Positions 1-9,822 of a stretch of DNA of 64,000 nucleotides are shown here, piece by piece. Made by a program: the position numbers and the translations under genes. This stretch comes from Phanerochaete sordida (Eukaryota > Basidiomycota > Agaricomycetes > Polyporales > Phanerochaetaceae). The notes beneath the pieces are model-generated. The model ran no database searches. It was not told the DNA's origin and was given only the letters and a program-made list of their open reading frames with translations. The stretch covers positions 124,001 through 188,000 of the forward strand of contig BPQB01000066.1 in the NCBI GenBank assembly GCA_019973155.2. Direction: 5' to 3'. Numbering within the stretch: the first letter of the stretch is position 1; every line of letters starts with the position of its first letter.

Positions 1-1576
1 ACTCAGAGGTCACCTTGGCGTTAGAGCCTTGCTCATCCCCGCCACCGTCCATGTCGTCATCGCGATCAACAAGCTGTTCGACCTCTCGGGCGTCGTCAGC
101 GATCGGCGCTACGGCTGCGTCGCCCTGCGTGAGGTGGATGTGATCCGGGACTAGCGGGACCGAAGGAATCGCATCCTCCGACTCGGTCGAGAGACCCGCA
201 GCCTGCAAGGCAGCGAGTGAGTGTGCGAGGTTCGTGCTGATCGCGTCATAGCGGCTCTCCGCCTCGTTGACCTTGGCGACCAAATCGTCGACCGCGAGGG
301 TGTGCTTCTGGATGTCGGCCTCGATCGCGGCGAGCTCTACAGGGTCGCGAGTCGCCAGCTTCATCATCCGGCAAGCCGTGAGTTCCGAGCGTTCGGCTTG
401 AAGACGTCTGTCAAGACGGTTCACCTGATTACTGAGTTCGAAGGCGCCGTGAAGGGCGATGTTGGAGGTGACCAACTCCCGAAACTGGGTCTGTATGGTG
501 TTGATCACGAGCTGCTGTTGGCGTATGACGGTGCGGAACGCCTGGACGGTTTCCTCGCCCTGCTTCCTCAGCAGCTGGATCTGAGCATCTTGATTGCTTC
601 GGGACTGGGGGGAAACAAGGATGTTGGCGTTATTGCGGTTCGAGAGACCCTCGCTGTTCATGAGGAAAAGGAACATGGGGACTGTGAGGCGCAGGGAATT
701 CGTTACGGGATCCTTTGCGAAGAAACCCTTCAGCTTCTCGGTGTCGCCGAGGAACTTCGTCGTGATGTCCCAGTTCTTGAGAACGACGGTGTACAGGTCG
801 CCGCCCAACTCCGTACGGCTAGCGGCTACCGCGTCGCGGCCGTAGGCCTCACGCAGGTAGGCGTCCATGGAGGCGCGCATGTTCTGCCAGTCCCGGCCGC
901 CGAGGATGCCAACCTCGAGGCCATAGATGGGTTGGACGAGGCGCGTGCGCACAGGCGTGAGCGTGACGCGGTTGATGACCGGGGGCTTCTCGAGGAGCTT
1001 TTCGACGTCGTCGACGTCTAGGAGGTCGTATGTGAGACGTTTGGTACCGTTGAACTCACTGGGATACGAGCCCTGCCAGGGAATGTTGCGGTCGTTCAGT
1101 GCTTGATTCACCAACTCCCTCTTGGCGGCAAGGTCGTCGTCTTTCTCCATCGTGAAGGTGATCCGCAGGGTGCGGTCCGCATTCTTACAGCATCTCCAGC
1201 CCGCCCCTTTGATCTCCGGGACAGCGTTCAGAAGCGGGAGGAGTTCCGCGAGGATGTCGGGCCTCGGCTCTGCGGCGAGCGCAGGGTTCACGCTGATGAA
1301 GGCGTAGTTGATTGGGCGAGTGGTGTCCGCCTGGGTGACGATGACAGACGTGATGTACGCGGACTTCTCTGGGTGCTTCTTGCGAAGGTTCTGCAGGATG
1401 CCCCTGAGGTGGTTGGCGGCGGAGGGCGGGTGCGTGTGATGAAGCCCGCGAACTATGAGCTCCACGCCTGAGAAAGAACGTGATGCGGGTGATTGTTCTT
1501 CGTTCAGCGGCGGGGTCTCCGCCCGGGAGAACTGGAGGACGGGGCGTTCAGGCGGCGGAGGGACAGGGGCAGGCAT
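1..1576 (-). CDS. RRM-like / coiled-coil protein, 3'-truncated by window edge
   Basis: An uninterrupted minus-strand frame of 525 codons runs from an ATG at 1576 off the left edge, with no intron. After a proline-rich start, residues about 38-100 look like an RNA-recognition fold: an RNP2-like strand (ELIVRGL) and an RNP1-like strand (NYAFISV). A second alpha/beta stretch follows (RLTYDLLDVDDVEKLL to LYTVVLKNW). From about residue 335 the protein is Gln/Glu/Leu-rich and looks like a coiled coil, then turns acidic. An intronless RRM plus coiled-coil protein recalls ORF1 proteins of non-LTR retrotransposons, but no zinc knuckle or reverse transcriptase is visible, so this is only a possibility. 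It could equally be a host gene. The long ORF on the plus strand here is its antisense shadow. Confidence 0.7.
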   Translation of the reverse strand, partial: MPAPVPPPPERPVLQFSRAETPPLNEEQSPASRSFSGVELIVRGLHHTHPPSAANHLRGILQNLRKKHPEKSAYITSVIVTQADTTRPINYAFISVNPALAAEPRPDILAELLPLLNAVPEIKGAGWRCCKNADRTLRITFTMEKDDDLAAKRELVNQALNDRNIPWQGSYPSEFNGTKRLTYDLLDVDDVEKLLEKPPVINRVTLTPVRTRLVQPIYGLEVGILGGRDWQNMRASMDAYLREAYGRDAVAASRTELGGDLYTVVLKNWDITTKFLGDTEKLKGFFAKDPVTNSLRLTVPMFLFLMNSEGLSNRNNANILVSPQSRSNQDAQIQLLRKQGEETVQAFRTVIRQQQLVINTIQTQFRELVTSNIALHGAFELSNQVNRLDRRLQAERSELTACRMMKLATRDPVELAAIEADIQKHTLAVDDLVAKVNEAESRYDAISTNLAHSLAALQAAGLSTESEDAIPSVPLVPDHIHLTQGDAAVAPIADDAREVEQLVDRDDDMDGGGDEQGSNAKVTSE

Positions 1577-2119
1577 ACTGTCGAGTTGTGTGGATTTTAT
1601 TAAGCAAGAGTATGATAATTAAGCAAGAGTAGTGTATTCGGGGCCGTAGCCCACTAGATATGTGCTGTCGTTGTCGTTGTCACTGTCGTTGTCGTTGTCG
1701 TGGTGGTGGTGGTGGTGGTGGTGGTAAAGGACGCAGCGAGGACGCGCGGCGCCACTGACTTACCCCGCCGCGGCAGCGATCACGTGCGGTGCATCACGCC
1801 GCGGCGGCCGTCACGCCCGCGGGCATGCGCGGAGCCGGTGCGCGCGGAGTAGGCGAGTCGGTCGTCTGAGCATGGAAAGGGGCGCATCAATAGGTATCCC
1901 ACGATCATTAGTCTGGGTACGACTCGTCCTCGGGTCGGCTGTGTCTCTCGCCTTCCTCTTTACCACCACCACCACCTGAAGGCACTGCGCCTCCCGCCCC
2001 ACATCTCCTGGAGCAGGTTTCATCGCCGTTGGTACGTGCGTTTGTCATTTGTCGAGCTTGCACAGCGCTCACAGGCCTCTGTAATCTAATCGCAGATCTC
2101 CCTCGGCGGCGTACCAATC
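1577..2119. other. divergent intergenic region
   Basis: This gap separates two divergently transcribed genes and should hold both promoters. Apart from the microsatellite listed separately nothing is recognised. Short ORFs here lack codon bias and motifs. Confidence 0.5.
1665..1725. repeat. microsatellite: TGTCGT-like hexamers then (TGG)n
   Basis: Imperfect TTGTCG hexamers run directly into about eight GGT/TGG triplets ending near 1725. The tract lies in the divergent promoter gap and is not translated. Confidence 0.9.
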
Positions 2120-3058
2120 ATGGCTTGGTGCGATCGCTGTGAGCGAGGGTTTCCCCACGACCGCGCCTTCGAGCAGCACAGGCGCGACTCTTCGTTCCAC
2201 TGGCTCTGCTACAAGTGCGACAGGGACTTCACCTCCGAGCGCAGTCGCATTCAGCACTACACGCAGAGCCCCCGGCACCACTACTGCCAGCGCTGTGACG
2301 AGATCTTCGACGATGACGAGGATCTGGAGCAGCATTTCGAGGAGGCGCACTGGTACTGCTCGCCCTGCTCTTTGGTGCGCACCCACGTTATGTCCGATGG
2401 CCCAGTCGCTGACCGCCAAGCTTTACAGATCTGCGACTCCCAGCGTCAGCTCCGCGCGCATAAAGCCGAGTCTCACTGGTGGTGCAGCATCTGCGACCGC
2501 ATCTTCCAGAACGAAAACAACCTCACGCAGCACAAGCGCACACACGAGCCGAAGAACATCCACTGTCCCGGCCGGGGCTGCACCCGCGCTGTATCAAGAG
2601 TCGGCGACCTCGTCCTGCACTTCGAGAGCGGGACGTGCCCCTCGGGGATCACGCGCGCCGACGTCGAGCGCGGCATCGTCAAACTTGACCGGAACGGCGT
2701 CATCACGGACACGCGTCGGCTCATCCAGGGCCCCGACGGCGTGCTCGCGCCGCGCGCGCAGCCTCGCACGTGGGCGACGGCGGCGTCGTGGAACGGCGCC
2801 GCGTACGAATGCGTGCTGTGCCACCGCACGTTCCCCCAGCTTCACGCGCTGAACGCGCACCTCCAGAGCCCCGCGCATGCCGACAAGATCTTCAAGTGCC
2901 CGTCCGCGTACGATGGCTGCGATCAGCGGTTCCCGGCGGCCAGTGCGCTCGTGCAGCACATCGAGAACGGGAGCTGCGGCGTGCGCAAGTTCCAGCGGAC
3001 CATCGAGCGCTACGTGGAAGACCTGACTAGCGGCATGCGGAGGCTCGGGATGTCGTGA
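2120..3058 (+). CDS. C2H2 zinc-finger protein with about eight fingers
   Basis: The 312-codon frame encodes roughly eight C2H2-type fingers: CDRC..H..H at the N-terminus, CYKC, CQRC, CSPC..H..H, CSIC..H..H, a CPGRGC finger, CVLC..H..H and a final CPSAYDGC finger. The C-terminus is a short basic helix. Array proteins of this type bind nucleic acid, probably in the nucleus; no regulatory domain is visible. Positions 2375-2428 look like a 54-nt intron (GTGCGC donor, CGCTGACC branch site, TTTACAG acceptor). It is a multiple of three and contains no stop. Splicing it joins CSPCSL to ICDSQRQL and gives a 294-aa protein with a tidier fourth finger. The start ATG at 2120 directly precedes the first finger. 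Confidence 0.88.
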   Translation: MAWCDRCERGFPHDRAFEQHRRDSSFHWLCYKCDRDFTSERSRIQHYTQSPRHHYCQRCDEIFDDDEDLEQHFEEAHWYCSPCSLVRTHVMSDGPVADRQALQICDSQRQLRAHKAESHWWCSICDRIFQNENNLTQHKRTHEPKNIHCPGRGCTRAVSRVGDLVLHFESGTCPSGITRADVERGIVKLDRNGVITDTRRLIQGPDGVLAPRAQPRTWATAASWNGAAYECVLCHRTFPQLHALNAHLQSPAHADKIFKCPSAYDGCDQRFPAASALVQHIENGSCGVRKFQRTIERYVEDLTSGMRRLGMS

Positions 3059-3480
3059 GCGTTGCGTGTTAAATATTAAGATGATCACCGACTGTACGGT
3101 TCGTCAAGTGTAAAAAGATTCCCAATGACCCCTCGGAGACTTCAATCGAGTTGTATGTATGTAGAGCCCTTTGTAACAAACACACATAACCATCGACGAC
3201 AATAATGTGACACCAATACAAGCTGCCAGGAGAGACATTCAGCGTCGGCGATTTGCTCTCCATGCGCTTCGATGGGGCTGCGTTAACGATGACCGGGACG
3301 TTATCCCTCTGGTCGGATCGCGAAGTTTTCATCCTGCCTGCAATCTGGCAGTCTAGACCGTTGTATATACTGACTGAGCAGAGTGATGGCACAGGTCTGT
3401 CCTGAGTTTCCAGATGACACCCGCGGCCGACTATACCATACTTCCGGTATTATTCTACATCGCTGGAGACAGTGAGGCTA
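3059..3480. other. intergenic, convergent 3' regions
   Basis: Convergent gap between the zinc-finger gene and the first deacetylase copy. It is AT-richer than its neighbours and holds no convincing gene. Confidence 0.5.
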
Positions 3481-6200
3481 CTATATGGGTCGTGCCTTTC
3501 CTACAGAGCTGCCCGCCTCCCCTTCCTGTCTCCGCTGCACTATCTCACTAAAGCGCCGCAGCTTCTGCTCCACCTCTTCCGCCCGCTTCTCATGCATCTC
3601 CATCTCCCCTCGGAGCGCGTCGCGCAGCAGATCGCGGAGCTCGGCGTTCTCGTCTTCCAGCACGCCCACCGCCCCCTCCAGCTCGCGCTCGCGCTGCTGC
3701 CCTGCCCGGCCGTCTGCCTCGAGGCGTGCGATCGTCTCCGCGTCAGCACGCGCCTGCTGCTCCAAGGCCTCCACTCTGACCTCTCGCTCGCGCTCTCTGC
3801 TGGCAAGGACGTCGACCGCGTGTTGGTGCGTGGCCATGTCTGACATTGCTATGTGTACGGCGGCCTCCAGCGCGCGGATGTTCACGCGCGCCTGCGCCGC
3901 CTCCTGCTCGAGCACGCGGACGCGCTCGTGCGCGGCCTGCAGCTCCATCGCTGCCGCGTCTGCGCGCGCGGTGGCCTTCTCTATTCCTTTTCCGACTCTT
4001 CCCGGCGTCGCTTCCGGGGCGGTCGAGTCGGACGCAGAGCTGTGCGTCGGGTCCGCGAGTCGGGCCTTCTTCGTGCGGCTGCCTGCGGGCGTCGGTGCCT
4101 CCTCCTGCGCACGCTTGGTTGCACCAGCCTGCGCGTTAGGCTGCGAACGGTGGCCTTCGGTCGGCGCTGTCGTCTTTGCGGAACGTGCTGCCGGTCCCGC
4201 TGCAGAAGCCGTGCACAGGGCTAACGCTGTTGCTCGAGCAGGAGCCTTCGCCTTCCCCTGCGGCGCCGCCGTGGCGAGCGATGCAGACTGTGGCGGTCCT
4301 TGTGCACTCTGACCATCGTCAGGCATACGCTTGGTCGTCTTCGCGGGGCGCGCTGCTGCAGAGGCCGCGTGCACGGCTAGCGCAGAGTCCCGAGCGGGAG
4401 CCTGCGTCGGTGTCGCTGGGGCGGGCGCGGCTCCTCGCGTGCTTGCGGGCGCGCTTCGCGCGGGAGCCTGCGCCGCCGCGGAAGGCTCAGCGACGGCAGG
4501 GCCCTCCTGCGCCGGGTTATCGCGCAAGCCAGCCGCGGGCAATGTGCCCGCCGGGAACGGCGGCGGCGCGTACGTCTCGTACTCGTCGTCGACATCTGGG
4601 CCGCTGTTGCGCGTGAGGTCGAACGCGATGCGCTCCATGCGCGCGCGCCATCCGTCGGCGGTCGCGGAGGGCGGCGCGGGCGCGTCCATCGCGTGGGCTG
4701 CACGGGTGCGGATCTGCTGTGGATGTGAGCAGCGTGTGGGGCGCGGGGGCGTGGGACGTACGCTCGCGACTTGGTCTGGGGTCCACCACCGCGCGTCTGC
4801 GCTTTGCGCGTGCCCGGCAGTCACGAGGGCGCTGACGTGCGCGAGCGTGCCGCCGGCGAGGGCACGCGAGGACTGGCCGCCGTCCAGGATGCTGACGAGG
4901 CGGCCGCCGGCGACTGTGTCGGCGAAGGCGCACGCGTCGCGCGTGAAGCGGTGGAAGAACGACGTCGGGGCCCAGGTCTTTCTGCCGCGCACGCTGTACT
5001 CGGAAGCGTTAAAGCTGCAGCTGTGCGGGTGTGAGACGTGGGGTCGCCAGGAAGTATCATGGGGAGGCGTACCATAGGAAGACGAGCACGCTGTCGACGC
5101 CGGTCGGGGTGCAGATTAGGGCTTCGACAAACTCTGCGGCTTGGTCGAAGACTTTGCTGTAAGTGCCTTCGTAGTGGTTCCAAAACTGTGCTTCGTTCTC
5201 GTGTTCGAGGAGTGGAATATTCACAACGCAATTCCAATCGCTGCGTCCGCCAGATCTGGCCTTGCCAATGTTTGAGCTTCTTGGCTGGCGCTGTGTCGCG
5301 ATTTCGTCAGTTCCTCGACGTCCGAATGTCAACACAGCAACTCACAGTACTTCCCTCTTCTGGCACATTCAGAGAAAAATAAGCGAAGACGGGATCACCA
5401 GGCTCAACGATGATTTCTGTCTCCGTGATACATCCTACATGTATATCGAGTCAGACAAGTCTCTGACGGGTCGAATGGGAGTTCCTACCTTAAAGCCGGC
5501 CGATGTCAAAGATTATCAGTGCCGTGGATTGACGTGCCTTGGTACGGACGCCTCGGATGATATTATTGACAAGAGCTTTCTCAGAGGCGAAAGCCTAAAG
5601 TCGCGCGCAAACAGTCAGCGGCAGATTGCATGGGTGGCGGTATGCTCACAGTTTGCTTGTCATGGTCGGGCGACCGTACCGCGATAAACGCTTGTGCGAG
5701 TGCGATGGGTTCTGGCGCGACCCTGGGGCAGAGTAGATTGTGTTTACCGCATGCTGTATCATGTCGAAGGCCTCGATGTTGATATACACAGGGCCGACTG
5801 TAAGTTCGCTGATTCATCAAAAGGCATGCAAAGTTGAATCAGAGATTATGGCTCATTCTCGCCCCTGGAGAGTCGGTAGAATATGTCAGTACTTCAGCAG
5901 CGCTGAAAGGGCTGCGTACCGGTCCGGGTCGGGTTCGCGAATAACACGCCGACGTACGGCCCCTGTGCGGCGTGCGATGACGAGCGGCGGCTCAGCTGCG
6001 ATCATCCAGGCAGCCTTGCCCGTCGAAGCTGAGGTAGCCTCCACACGGGCATACGCTGCAGCCAGCCCGGCGGTGACAGCGCACAGCCACTCCGGGCGCC
6101 CAGTCTGCCAGTGGCCGTGCTCGTCCTGCTTGAGGCACGTGGGCGGATCCTGGAGGTATACGAGCGGTGCGCCGCGGTGTCGTGTTGGGCCTGCGCTCAT
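3481..6200 (-). pseudogene. Hos3-type histone deacetylase paralogue 1, catalytic half decayed, long tail still open
   Basis: The 5' end (ATG near 6200) matches the family start (APLVYLQD... GLAAAYARVEA), but the ERPERL motif has become GRPEWL and the frame closes at 5886. Downstream pieces are recognisable in shifting frames: AFIAVRSPDHDK near 5690-5655 for the family RPPGHHC, and IIFDIGRL plus a stop near 5515-5490 for DIDLHHG. The last third is well kept. Exon 6 (LLEHENEAQFWNHY... VLVFL) splices cleanly at GTACGC...CACAG to an exon starting CSFNASEY. That exon runs open to 3481 through a 54-nt in-frame intron (WWTPDQ boundary) into an Ala-rich and then coiled-coil tail. The zinc Asp of FDA is Asn, and the catalytic Tyr in GGY is Gln. 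A deacetylase activity is excluded. The roughly 500-codon open tail could still be expressed. Confidence 0.8.
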
Positions 6201-6209
6201 CGTGCCCAC

Positions 6210-6579
6210 TGGCGACGGCCAACCACGCGCGGCGTCTTTTGAGACCGAGCGAGCGCCACGTGGTAACCGCGTTTGGAATGGCGCATCAAGCCCGCCCAGT
6301 GGCAGGCGCGCCGTGACGGCGGCGCCGAGCGGGATGGAGTTGGGATGGAGGGCACATCGGTCACGAGTCGGAGAACATGCACACTATTTAGACACATATT
6401 TCCTGCCCGGATGTCGATAGTCTGCATGTCGCTCGTCGCTCAGACACTGTTCAGAGACATACGAAGCCGACTCGGAAGCACGAGGCCTCTAGCCTGTGGA
6501 GATCCGAGTCCCGCCGGAAGACCCGTTGGGTTTGTTGTCCACACTCAAGCGAATATACGTACGCGTAAAGAGGAGCAAA
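6210..6579. other. intergenic between deacetylase copy 1 and FMO relic
   Basis: This is the 5' flank of the first deacetylase copy. No gene or repeat is recognised. Confidence 0.4.
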
Positions 6580-7145
6580 AATCAGTACATGTTCCGGTCG
6601 AAATCAATGACTCCACGACTTCTCAAGTCCTGTCCAGCGCGACACAGCGCACGCGGATCTCCGAGTGCCTTGCACAACGTCTCCCGCAATGTCAAATTCA
6701 GTACTCGCCGCGCCGGATAACCGCGACGAACCTTCCGGTGACAGGCCTTCCGTCCGCGTATCCGCAAGCGTGCAGGACGAGCGAAAGGAGGAAGCCGCGC
6801 CTCGCCAGTGACGGTGGATATGGAGTGGCATGTGTGCCCGTAGTGACGACGACGTGTGCTGGGCGAAAGCGTTCGAAGCGGGACCGTAGGTGGGCTGGCC
6901 TTCGAGGCTTGCACTCAGCCGGTGCACTACGCGCTGCTGGGTAGCGAAGGACACAGTTCATTCCGCGATCCTGCTGGTGGGTAAGAAGATGGACTAGTTC
7001 GTCGGAAAGGGGTGGTATAGAACTGCAAGATGGGTCAGAAGGTAGCTTGGAATGGGCAGAGGAGACGTACGCGGGTGATGGATTCCTGCAGAGTGCAGTC
7101 TAAGTTGCGTCCAGCTTTCGCAAGCACAAGCATTGCGATTAATGA
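6580..7145 (-). pseudogene. decayed copy of the flavin monooxygenase gene at 16.2-18.3 kb
   Basis: Read on the minus strand this stretch aligns with the intact monooxygenase gene from GESWRRRY to about ACVVSRAS. GCGAAAGCTGGA and the ACTTAGACTGCAC block are shared. The intron following the CATCACC block is recognisable, and the next exon begins like the intact one (CTATACCACCCCTTTCCGACGAACT against CTCTACCAACCTTTCCCGACGAACT). Pieces of protein survive in different frames: ATQQRVVHRLSASLEGQPTY, RPAHVVVTTGTHATPY and GAASTEFDIAGDVV. There are frame changes and stops, so it cannot encode an enzyme. It lies next to deacetylase copy 1 on the same strand and marks an old segmental duplication. Confidence 0.85.
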
Positions 7146-8345
7146 CAAGAGCCTGGATGAGGGGAGCGTGGGTCCATGATCAAGCGTACATCGCCGTAGG
7201 AAGCTGTACAGCTGTCGGACCTCGCGCTCGCTGGGCAGGGTAAAGAACGCACCAACAGCACATACGAGTCTGCTCCGACGTGGGCGCTGCTCTGCTCCTC
7301 TCGCTCGCCCGACCCACAGATCTCGCGTTCCTACTCCAGCTTTTCTCCTTCGGGTTGTTCATTCTCCTTCAGGTCTACGATCACCATGTCGCGCGTTAGT
7401 GCTTATACTCCGCCAGGGTCGGGCGCGAGGCGGACGCAGCCGCGGCCGCGCGCATGTAGTCGAAGCCTGCCGCGACGCTGCGCTTGAGGTCTACAAGCCT
7501 TGCGGACTGTGGTAGCTTTGATCATCCAAGAGCACAATGCTGCTAATGCAGGGGTCGGCGCAAGGTGGCTTGACTATTGGAGGTAGGATGGAAGGGCGTC
7601 CAGATTGCGCAGCGACAGGGTGCTGGAGGACGGTCGAGAGACCACGATGAAGCCAACGAGACGCTGTCATGTGGCCGTCAGACGAGTGTTTTGTGGGAGG
7701 TACAAAATAACGTACGCCTCCTTCCCGGGATCCTCGACAGATCCAGCTGCATTCCCGGCCGTCTAGAGCAGCAACGACGGAGATCTTTGTGCACGACGTC
7801 TGGGCGACGATTCCCGTAGCGACGGTAGGGGCGCGATGTGTCGAGGCTCTCAATCGTGAAGGTGCTAAGGTGTATCTCCGGATGGAAAGCGGGATCGTGG
7901 GGACTCGGACGCTGACGGCTCTGCGGAACAAGACGCGTGAGCGCATGCAGTGGAACCAAACTTGATGCGCACCATGGAGCCTCCAGCTACACCTCTTCGT
8001 CTTCGAGCCCTGTTCCACGGATATGGCTGGTGAGATTCCTTCCGGTAGATGAGCACGCGGGGAAGTCTCATGCGTCGGGGATGATATTGCGATAGCATGG
8101 CTGAGTAGCTTGCCACACGTCGCTCCACGTCGTCCCAGTGGCACAAGATGCATGACCTTCACAAGCACCTGCGTCAGCCTGACAGGATCACCAACGAGTC
8201 GCGATACATACCGCTCCGAGTCGCAGCAGGCATGGCTAGCGGCACGAAGTTGCAAGGAGGTTCTCTCGGGAACCGGTCCTCGAGCCAGTCATCTCGTCGT
8301 TGAGCGTTGCGACCTTGTAGGGGCCAACTGGAACGCACACGTATC
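7146..8345. other. intergenic, no recognised gene
   Basis: Several overlapping ORFs of 60-250 codons occur on both strands but have no motif, no intron pattern and no codon bias. They look like decayed sequence between duplicated genes. Confidence 0.4.
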
Positions 8346-8430
8346 TGGATGGTCGCAGCATGGACGTCGAAGAGAGAGCTCCCCAGCGCGTCCGAGTCGT
8401 TGATGCTTCAGTGATCCGTCATTTCCTAAA
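8346..8430 (+). pseudogene. possible scrap of a GMC oxidoreductase C-terminus
   Basis: The short frame ...QRVRVVDASVIRHFL resembles the conserved C-terminal motif of GMC oxidoreductases (LRVVDASVI in the intact gene at 22.1-24.4 kb). Only about 80 bases are recognisable and nothing upstream extends the match. It fits the mixed deacetylase/FMO/GMC duplication history but could be chance. Confidence 0.35.
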
Positions 8431-9822
8431 ATGGCAGGGCGCAAGGGTCGGGGCCCTTGCAGGCGCAGGACGTCCGCACCAATTGCCTCCATACTTGACT
8501 GTTCGATGGTACAATTCTTGGGTACACGAGGGCTGCTTGTACCACTGGACGCGTGCGATAAAAGCGACTTATGCGACTGGCAATGACTTAAGGGACGACA
8601 GTTCGATGGCGCTTGCTATGCGATTTGATCCACTCGTCTAGCGCAGGTGTGAACGAGCCTGGCGACATTCGAATAGGATCCGTGAAACCTTTGAAGCTCA
8701 ATTTTTAAGGAAAGGCCCAAGTACGCATGTTTGCGACCTTGGTATGCAACCGGTGGGCTCCAGGGAGGGGATACCCATGTCTCTGAGTGAGGGACAACTT
8801 TTGGACTCACACTGTGACACGGCCGGTGATTCAGTGAGATATCCCCATCTGCAATGCACATCAACGATATGCTGTCAGCTATCGCGATCTGCATATTGCT
8901 TGCTAAAGCAGTTCGAGCAGCCCGTGTCTTGGCGTGCCCCTGTTTCGTGCGCTGTGAAGGGCACCTTGTTCGGCGCGGAGGAAACGGCCCCTGAGCAATC
9001 ATAGCGACTAGAGCAGGCCTAAACCCTTTTGGGAACAAAGGCATGATGCTGCATCGACGGCCGTCGGGTCGCTGTTCTAATTGCAATTCTGAAGTTGCAC
9101 TAAGACAGTTGCTCCGGCTGTTTGCATCATGAACGTCCGGCGTACATCGTATGTCCGTTATCGCGAGGCTGAATGTCAGGAAAACGCAACAGATTTAGCG
9201 CAAGTGCTTGGTAAAATATTCCCTAGATACTTCGTTATAAGTGAAGCCTAGCGAGAGGGACTGTTTTCTTGCAATTGCCTCCTGGAATGGACCGTAGCAT
9301 TCATCGACGCGCGAAATCATGCAACGCACAAGGATAATTTGATATATGCACGCTGTCGCGAGCTCAGAGGGGTCATCACACAATGATCCGTGCATGTCTA
9401 GGAAACGGATTTTACTAAATCCAAGCGGGCCTACTTAGCCTCGTAACCAGGGCGTTGATTGTGCTCTTTTGGCTGCTTCTCGCTATAATATTTGCGCTTA
9501 TTCCCGTACATAGCTTAGCGTAATACGATGTCTAATCACTTTCGGAAAACCTCACCTGAATACCTGTCTCTGGATCGTCTTACCTGCTTTCGGTCACTCC
9601 TGGCCGTGCCCGAGATTCAGAATCGACGCGATCTCAAGAAGTGTTCACGTAACAGCGTGTCACAGTGGACAGAACCATGTCTTCTGTGAGTCAACGCAGT
9701 GTTGAAGGCAGCTCGGCTGATCACATACGATAGCGCCCATGAAGTGTCTCAGGATCATATATCCGGGCCCCTGCAAACGGGCCCGGACTCGAGGAGCCTC
9801 AGCCCAACACCCCACCTCTATC
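8431..9822. other. intergenic upstream of deacetylase copy 2
   Basis: No gene is recognised; short ORFs lack motifs. The last few hundred bases should contain the promoter of the deacetylase gene starting at 9823. Confidence 0.4.

Noticed and set aside
221..1021. 266-codon plus-strand ORF and the overlapping ORF at 1103-1471
   Set aside because: Antisense shadows of the continuous minus-strand frame, which has RRM-like motifs and is open to the window edge.
3485..4312. Ala/Ser-rich plus-strand ORF
   Set aside because: Antisense to the coiled-coil tail of deacetylase copy 1; composition is explained by the complementary GC-rich codons.
7741..7974. Plus-strand frame containing ATIPVATVGARCVEAL
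   Set aside because: Briefly looked protein-like but has no start context, no family match and no continuation.
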